This document shows, piece after piece, positions 5,052 through 9,223 of a stretch of DNA of 9,223 nucleotides. Each line of letters starts with the position of its first letter. Positions within the stretch are counted from its first letter, which is position 1. The stretch is from Bodonicaedibacter sp963693005. GTDB taxonomy: Bacteria > Pseudomonadota > Alphaproteobacteria > UBA6184. Under the pieces are notes generated by a model that saw only the letters and a list, made by a program, of their open reading frames with translations, did not search any database and was not told the origin of the DNA. Made by a program: the position numbers and the translations under genes. The stretch spans positions 1 through 9,223 of the forward strand of contig OY843730.1 of the NCBI GenBank assembly GCA_963693005.1. The letters run 5' to 3'.

Positions 5052-7949
5052 ATGCTACCGTACGACGGCGACCCCGCCCTGCTCCGCCCGGCGCAGCGCC
5101 ACATGCGGGTGCTCGAGAACTACGGCATCGGGCGGGGCAAGGCCGCCCACCCCGTCCCCGCCGCTGGCTTCGCCCGGCCGTGCGAGCAGCGGGAGCAGTT
5201 CCCCCAGGTGCTATCCCGGCCCTCCACCGCCCCCCAGCCGGACCTGCTCGGCGACATGCTCGGCCTGCTCGAGGACGTGGAAGCGGGCGGGCCCCTCCCC
5301 ATCCATGGCCGTAGGACCCAAGGCGGGCAGGGGACGGCGGGGCGTGGGGCGCGCCCCGACTCGACCCGGCCGTCCACTGGGGCTACGCTTCACGCGTCGC
5401 GGCCCGCCACGGTGGGTGCCCCCGGGCCCCGCGACCGCCAAGGATTCGACCACGTGCGGCCCGCCACGAGCGGCGGCCTCGCGACGGCCTCGGGGCGGCC
5501 TCCGACTGCCGTCCGCAGCGCCACGCAGCACAGAGCACGGCCCGGCGGTGAGCCGCCGCGGCTGCTGCGGGGGCGACCGCAAGTCGCGCCGTACCTCGGG
5601 CTCCATGACCGGGATGTGGGCGCACCGCGGCCCCCGCCCGAGGCACCGATGCCGTCACTGCGCCCCCGGGCACCGACGGGCCTTCCCTCCAGGCCCGGGC
5701 TCGCCTCGTCTCAGGGGCGGCCCCCCTTCGGGCGCTACGGCCCGTCGCTGCTCAGCCTCTCCGCCGGGACCTTTGCCACGACGCCGGGTGGCGCGGCCCC
5801 CGCGACCGCACGAACGTCGTCGCCTGTGTCCCGGCAGCTGTGGCCGCCGTTCCGGCCCGCCGGACCTCTCACGGCGCGCCCCAGCACCCCGGAAGCACCC
5901 TCCGTGTCCTGGAGCAACGCCTCTGGGCGGTCGCCTCCTCGGGCCCCGAAGGCTGCGGCGGGCGCCGAGCCGGGGCGCGTCTCCCGCGTGGTGCACGGGG
6001 CAGTGTGCCGGGCGGCGGTGGGGGACCTGCTGCTGGTGTTCAACCAGTGCCTCAAGGCGGCCCGCGGGGCGGCGGCGGAGGGCGGCGACCCCGCGGCCGC
6101 CGGCTTCGCTGTGTTCCGCGACTACCCCACGCAAATGGCCCGCCCGGAGTGGGCCGCCACCATGGCCGCCCGGGCCGCCGCCGCCGACCCGGACTCCGTT
6201 TCCAGCGACGGTGCGGGCCATGCGGCGGCGGCGTCCGGACCCTTGGGGAGGCCGCAGCTGAGTGAACCGACGCAGCGGTTGTTGAAAGCGCAGCTCCCGG
6301 CAGGCGCCGAGGGCGAGCCCGACGGCGTGGATTGGGGGGCACTGCTGGTGGGGCCTACCCATGGCCCGGGCTCGTCTTCGAGCAGTGACGACAGCGAGGC
6401 CACCGACCGCGGTCAGCGGAGTCCCGGTGGCGATGGCGGCGGTTCCGCCCATAGCAACGGCAATGTGCCGGGTGCGGAGCGGTCGCCTGAAGGGCTCCCG
6501 CCGCTTGGGCGAGCGGGCGGAGGCTCCCACCCCACGTCCCCACCCCGGTCCCCGACGGGCGCGGCCGCGCTGCAGCCGCAAGCCGCCCGGGGCACGGCGC
6601 TTCCGGGGCTCCCTCCTGTGGCCCCAGTCCGGGTGCGAAAGAAGCGCTGGTCGCTCACCACCTCCCCCGCCCCGGGGCCGGAGCTCACGATGCCCGCCGG
6701 GAGCGCGGAGCGGGCGGCGCTGGAGAAGGAGAGCGACCGCTTGGTCTTCGCCACCGCGCGGCTCCGGACAGCGGTAGCGCAGCGGAGGGCGGAGGGCCGC
6801 GGCGACCGCCCGCTGTCGGCGTCGCCGGTGGAGCCGCCGCCGCTGTTCGCGTCGCGCCCAGCCGCCAAGGGCCGCGACTCCCTGGCCAGCCTGCCGGGAA
6901 CCCCGGGGGCTCCGAGGAGTCCCGGGAGCCCTGGAAGCCCGCGGCGGTCGGTGGCCTTCCTGGAGCGGGACACTGGGACATGGGAGGGCGAAGTCCCAGC
7001 GACGCTCGTGGGGCCGCTGCGGGACCTCTTGCGCACCGTCGCTGCGGCTGAGGAGCGCCTGGCCTTCAACGACGCCGCGACCACGGTGCTGCTGGCCGTC
7101 CGGGCCTCCTCCGACGAGGCGGCCGAGAAGCGGCAGGAGGAGCGGGCGGCGGCGGGCGGCCTGGCCCGCGGGCACCACCCAGACGACCCACTGCAGGCCC
7201 CGCTGGCGGAGATCCTCGGGGCCGGGGGCGCGGCGCTGTTCCCCGCGGCCGCCCGCGTCGTGCTCCTCCGTGCCAAGGCGGCTGCCTTCGCGCAGCGGGC
7301 CGAGGCTCTGCAGGGCCGCATCGACGCCGCCGCCGCGGAGGCCAAGGAGCGGCTCCGGGCCGGCGGGCGCACGTCGCCGACCAAGCCTAAGCGGCCACAG
7401 GCCCTGGCCGCCGCTGCACGGCTCCTCGCCGCCCGCGGGGGCCTCGGGTCGCGCGTGCCGACGGCGGAGGCGGCGTGCCAGAGCGACATCGAGGAGCAGC
7501 TGCAGCAGTACGGCCGCTCGCGTGTGCGGGCCCTGCAGCGCAAGGAAGCCGCCCTCGGTGGGGCCTTCCGGGCCCTCATGGCGGCCGTGGCCCACGTGCA
7601 GGTGTACGCGGACAATCTCGAGGTGGAGCTTTCGTGCCAGCGCTGCTGGGGGATCCTCGGCGGGCCCCACATCGTCGCGAGCTGCGGGCAGACCGTCTGC
7701 TCCCGCTGCCTCCTCGCCACCGACCACGGGGCGCTGCTCCCACGCGGGGGCCGCCTCGACTGCGGCTGTGCCCAGCACGATGGCGCGGCGCCGAACGAGA
7801 CGGTGGCCAACACCGTGCGGCACTGGGCCGCCCTCGAGGTCGCCGCGCAGGAGCTGGACCGCGCCTTCCAGAGCATCGCCGCGAGGCTCCAGCCCGCCCT
7901 GGCCGACCCTGTGAGCCCGCGCCGCATGACCGCCCGGCCGGTCTCGTGA
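5052..7949 (+). CDS. large disordered protein with RPxT motifs and C-terminal degenerate RING-like finger
   Basis: I do not recognise this 965-residue protein as a named family. Residues 1-300 are Pro/Arg/Gly/Ala-rich with six R-P-[SAP]-T motifs at 56, 106, 117, 136, 149 and 276. About 312-390 looks helical (VVHGAVCRAAVGDLLLVFNQ). About 400-610 is Ser/Gly/Pro disorder. Residues 614-632 carry SPGSPGSPRRS phospho-site-like repeats. About 640-860 is Ala/Glu/Arg-rich helix or coiled coil. A zinc-binding finger lies at 862-906: C862-x2-C865, C878, C883-x2-C886, C904-G-C906, with Gln880 where RING proteins usually have His. The PNETVANTVRHW segment after it resembles the region following many RING domains. 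This suggests an E3-ligase-like or structural scaffold role, possibly cytoskeletal, but that is inference. Codon bias and the long frame ending in recognisable zinc ligands make a real gene likely. The ATG at 5052 is the first in frame. Confidence 0.82.
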   Translation: MLPYDGDPALLRPAQRHMRVLENYGIGRGKAAHPVPAAGFARPCEQREQFPQVLSRPSTAPQPDLLGDMLGLLEDVEAGGPLPIHGRRTQGGQGTAGRGARPDSTRPSTGATLHASRPATVGAPGPRDRQGFDHVRPATSGGLATASGRPPTAVRSATQHRARPGGEPPRLLRGRPQVAPYLGLHDRDVGAPRPPPEAPMPSLRPRAPTGLPSRPGLASSQGRPPFGRYGPSLLSLSAGTFATTPGGAAPATARTSSPVSRQLWPPFRPAGPLTARPSTPEAPSVSWSNASGRSPPRAPKAAAGAEPGRVSRVVHGAVCRAAVGDLLLVFNQCLKAARGAAAEGGDPAAAGFAVFRDYPTQMARPEWAATMAARAAAADPDSVSSDGAGHAAAASGPLGRPQLSEPTQRLLKAQLPAGAEGEPDGVDWGALLVGPTHGPGSSSSSDDSEATDRGQRSPGGDGGGSAHSNGNVPGAERSPEGLPPLGRAGGGSHPTSPPRSPTGAAALQPQAARGTALPGLPPVAPVRVRKKRWSLTTSPAPGPELTMPAGSAERAALEKESDRLVFATARLRTAVAQRRAEGRGDRPLSASPVEPPPLFASRPAAKGRDSLASLPGTPGAPRSPGSPGSPRRSVAFLERDTGTWEGEVPATLVGPLRDLLRTVAAAEERLAFNDAATTVLLAVRASSDEAAEKRQEERAAAGGLARGHHPDDPLQAPLAEILGAGGAALFPAAARVVLLRAKAAAFAQRAEALQGRIDAAAAEAKERLRAGGRTSPTKPKRPQALAAAARLLAARGGLGSRVPTAEAACQSDIEEQLQQYGRSRVRALQRKEAALGGAFRALMAAVAHVQVYADNLEVELSCQRCWGILGGPHIVASCGQTVCSRCLLATDHGALLPRGGRLDCGCAQHDGAAPNETVANTVRHWAALEVAAQELDRAFQSIAARLQPALADPVSPRRMTARPVS

Positions 7950-7950
7950 C

Positions 7951-7957
7951 TGTACTG
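7951..7957 (+). other. TGTACTG motif downstream of the RING-like gene
   Basis: TGTACTG begins two bases after the stop codon. It is the third spacer with this heptamer, within only 65 bp separating two genes. Candidate 3'-UTR element; function not demonstrated. Confidence 0.3.
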
Positions 7958-7994
7958 TGCCCCCACGGTGCGGAGCCCATGAGGCGTTGGTGCC

Positions 7995-8014
7995 ACGCTT
8001 GTGTGTGTGCAGCG
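7995..8014 (+). promoter_or_regulatory. candidate trans-splice acceptor before the GTPase
   Basis: CGCTTGTGTGTGTG leads directly into CAG (8010-8012), CG and the ATG at 8015. It is the clearest TG tract in the window. It lies downstream of the in-frame ATG at 7979, which would therefore be spliced away. Confidence 0.5.
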
Positions 8015-8794
8015 ATGGCGCAGTCGCCGGGCCAGAGCCGGCCGAAAGAGACGGGGCCCAAGGTGGTCATCCTCGGCCCCAAGTTCAGCGGGAAGACGGA
8101 GCTCCTGACCTACACCCGCACCGGGGCCCCCTCCGGGACGGGGTACCGCAAGACGATGGGGATCGACACTGCAGTGTGCACGCTGCGGCACGAGGGCACG
8201 GAGTGCCGGTTGTCGCTGTGGGAGGCAGCGGGGCAGGACAAGGACCCGACGTACCTGTCGCGGTTCCTCTACACCGGGGCGCACGCCTTCGTCATCCTGC
8301 TCGACGTGAACGCCTTCTGGACCGAGGACAACCAGCCGTACGATAGCGCCGTCGTGGAGGCGAAGCGCAACCGCGGGGCGAGCCAGGCCCGGTCCATCGC
8401 GGACACCTTCCGCACCGTGGTCAAGTGGCGGGCCCAGGCGGAGGCCCACGCCCCCGGGGTGCGCTGCGTGCTCGGGATCAACAAGGTGGACTACCTCCTG
8501 CCCCGGGCGCTGTGGAAGCCCGACGTCCCGGCCGCCCAGGTGCGGGAGGCGGTGCTCAGCCAGCTCCCCGTGATGGAGGCGCAGCTGGAGGAGGTGTGCC
8601 GGGAGCACGGCTTCGACCGCATGGTGTTCCTATCCGGCGTCAAGGGCATCGGGGTGCAGGACCTGTGGCTCGACGTCGCCCGCAAGATCAACGCGATGCC
8701 GACGCCCGCCCCGCCGCCCTCCAACGGCGTCGACCTCGGGAAGCAGGGCGGCCCGCCGCGGGGGATTCTCTCGAGATGTCGCTTCTGGGCATGA
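8015..8794 (+). CDS. Rab-like small GTPase with altered switch II and C-terminus
   Basis: The 259-residue protein has a Ras-superfamily G domain. G1/P-loop is GPKFSGKT at 21-28. G2 is T47 in KTMGID, which resembles the Rab switch I pattern TIGID. G3 is WEAAGQ at 69-74, where Glu70 replaces the Mg-coordinating Asp of WDTAGQ and Gln74 (the catalytic Gln) is kept. G4 is NKVD at 156-159, and G5-like is SGVKGIGV at 207-214. About 20-25 extra residues sit between G3 and G4 (near 100-145). The end is Pro-rich (229-248) and finishes SRCRFWA, with its one Cys five residues from the end, so it is neither a CaaX box nor a Rab double-Cys tail. The family suggests vesicle or ciliary trafficking; the partner is unknown. 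The in-frame ATG at 7979 would add 12 residues but lies before the acceptor-like site. Confidence 0.88.
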   Translation: MAQSPGQSRPKETGPKVVILGPKFSGKTELLTYTRTGAPSGTGYRKTMGIDTAVCTLRHEGTECRLSLWEAAGQDKDPTYLSRFLYTGAHAFVILLDVNAFWTEDNQPYDSAVVEAKRNRGASQARSIADTFRTVVKWRAQAEAHAPGVRCVLGINKVDYLLPRALWKPDVPAAQVREAVLSQLPVMEAQLEEVCREHGFDRMVFLSGVKGIGVQDLWLDVARKINAMPTPAPPPSNGVDLGKQGGPPRGILSRCRFWA

Positions 8795-8856
8795 CCCGCC
8801 CATGGCCGCCATGCGGTCGCGGTCTTGGTTGCAGTTGCTCGTGTCCCTGCTGTGCC

Positions 8857-8887
8857 CCGTGCTGTCGTGTGACCCCCGTGGGCAGCG
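8857..8887 (+). promoter_or_regulatory. candidate trans-splice acceptor before the kinesin
   Basis: A TGTGCCCCGTGCTGTCGTGTG-type tract leads to CAG at 8883-8885, CG and the ATG at 8888. It is the fourth exact CAGCGATG in the window. Confidence 0.5.
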
Positions 8888-9223
8888 ATGAGCCAACCGT
8901 CGTGGATCACCCGCCGCACCTCCGCCCTCAGCGTCACCGACGTCCCGTCCTCCGAGGAGCGCCTCACCGTCCCGCGGCGGTCGCAGCCCGGCCGGCGGAT
9001 GTCCGTCGCGGGCGTCCTCACCACGCAGGACAGCGTCAAGGTCGCGGTCCGGGTGCGACCCTTCAACGACAGGGAGCGGGCCGAGGCGCAGGCCCCGGTC
9101 GTCGCCATGGAGCCCCACCGCGGCGTCACAGAGCTGCGCGGTGCCCAGGGTGTCCTCCCGTTCCAGTTCGACAGTGTCTTCTGGTCCATGGACGCCCCGG
9201 ACGCGGACGGCGGAGCGCCCGCG
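8888..9223 (+). CDS. kinesin motor protein, N-terminal part (runs off the window)
   Basis: 112 codons are open to the last base with no stop. Residues 1-48 are a Ser/Arg-rich extension (for example RRTSALS and RRMSV, which look like basophilic kinase sites). The motor domain begins at 49: DSVKVAVRVRPFN at 48-60 is the first beta strand with the R-x-R-P nucleotide-contact motif (R55, R57, P58). PFQFDSVFW at 91-99 matches the conserved F-x-F-D-x-V-F strand of kinesins. The P-loop (GQTGSGKT type) should lie just beyond the window end. The motor extends past the edge, so the subfamily cannot be assigned. An N-terminal motor with a short extension fits many kinesins, including axonemal and kinesin-3-like ones. 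It should act as an ATP-driven microtubule motor. Confidence 0.92.
   Translation, partial: MSQPSWITRRTSALSVTDVPSSEERLTVPRRSQPGRRMSVAGVLTTQDSVKVAVRVRPFNDRERAEAQAPVVAMEPHRGVTELRGAQGVLPFQFDSVFWSMDAPDADGGAPA

Noticed and set aside
7979..8014. In-frame ATG at 7979 for the GTPase
   Set aside because: It lies before the TG tract and CAGCG at 8010-8014. The extra 12 residues are Cys/Arg-rich and unlike a G-domain N-terminus.
7475..8014. Upstream open extension of the GTPase frame into the RING-like gene, as a possible fusion
   Set aside because: It overlaps the zinc-finger coding region in a different frame and encodes Arg/Gly/Ala-rich low complexity without a domain.

Overview
The window is nuclear DNA from a GC-rich (roughly 70% G+C by eye) unicellular eukaryote. 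Every supportable gene lies on the + strand, head to tail. All are intronless over their visible length, use standard stop codons, and are separated by only 65-196 bp. Bacterial signals (Shine-Dalgarno sites, operon promoters) are absent, and the gene content is eukaryotic: a nucleolar SSU-processome protein, a mitochondrial dual-CDGSH protein, calflagin-like flagellar EF-hand proteins, a Rab-like GTPase and a kinesin. The calflagin-type architecture (acylated MGCG N-terminus plus the FCaBP-like EF-hand module), the one-strand gene packing and a CAG trinucleotide 2-10 nt before each of the eight chosen start codons point to a lineage that makes mRNAs by spliced-leader trans-splicing of polycistronic transcripts. 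Kinetoplastids and other Euglenozoa, or dinoflagellates, are the obvious candidates. The exact taxon cannot be fixed from this sequence.

Layout: 1-30, possible last codons of an upstream gene. 96-413, small acylated, low-complexity protein without EF-hands. 509-856, mitochondrial dual CDGSH iron-sulfur protein (CISD3 type). 1017-1949 and 2099-2848, tandem calflagin-like EF-hand genes whose Ca-binding halves are nearly identical (572 bp, 4 differences) while their N-terminal linkers are unrelated. 3045-4886, NOL10/Enp2 WD40 ribosome-biogenesis protein. 5052-7949, 965-residue, largely disordered protein with RPxT motifs and a C-terminal degenerate RING-like zinc finger. 8015-8794, Rab-like small GTPase with altered motifs. 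8888 to window end, N-terminus of a kinesin motor, cut by the window edge.

Apart from the acylated/EF-hand cluster, the genes do not form one pathway. They look like a mixed, constitutively transcribed cluster, as is usual where transcription is polycistronic and regulation is post-transcriptional. The most interesting features are the sharply bounded sequence homogenisation of the two EF-hand genes beside a third MGCG gene that lacks the EF-hand module, the uniform acceptor-like start context, and the previously unassigned RING-like protein. No CRISPR, transposon, rRNA or tRNA was seen, and no gene-free stretch reaches 300 bp.
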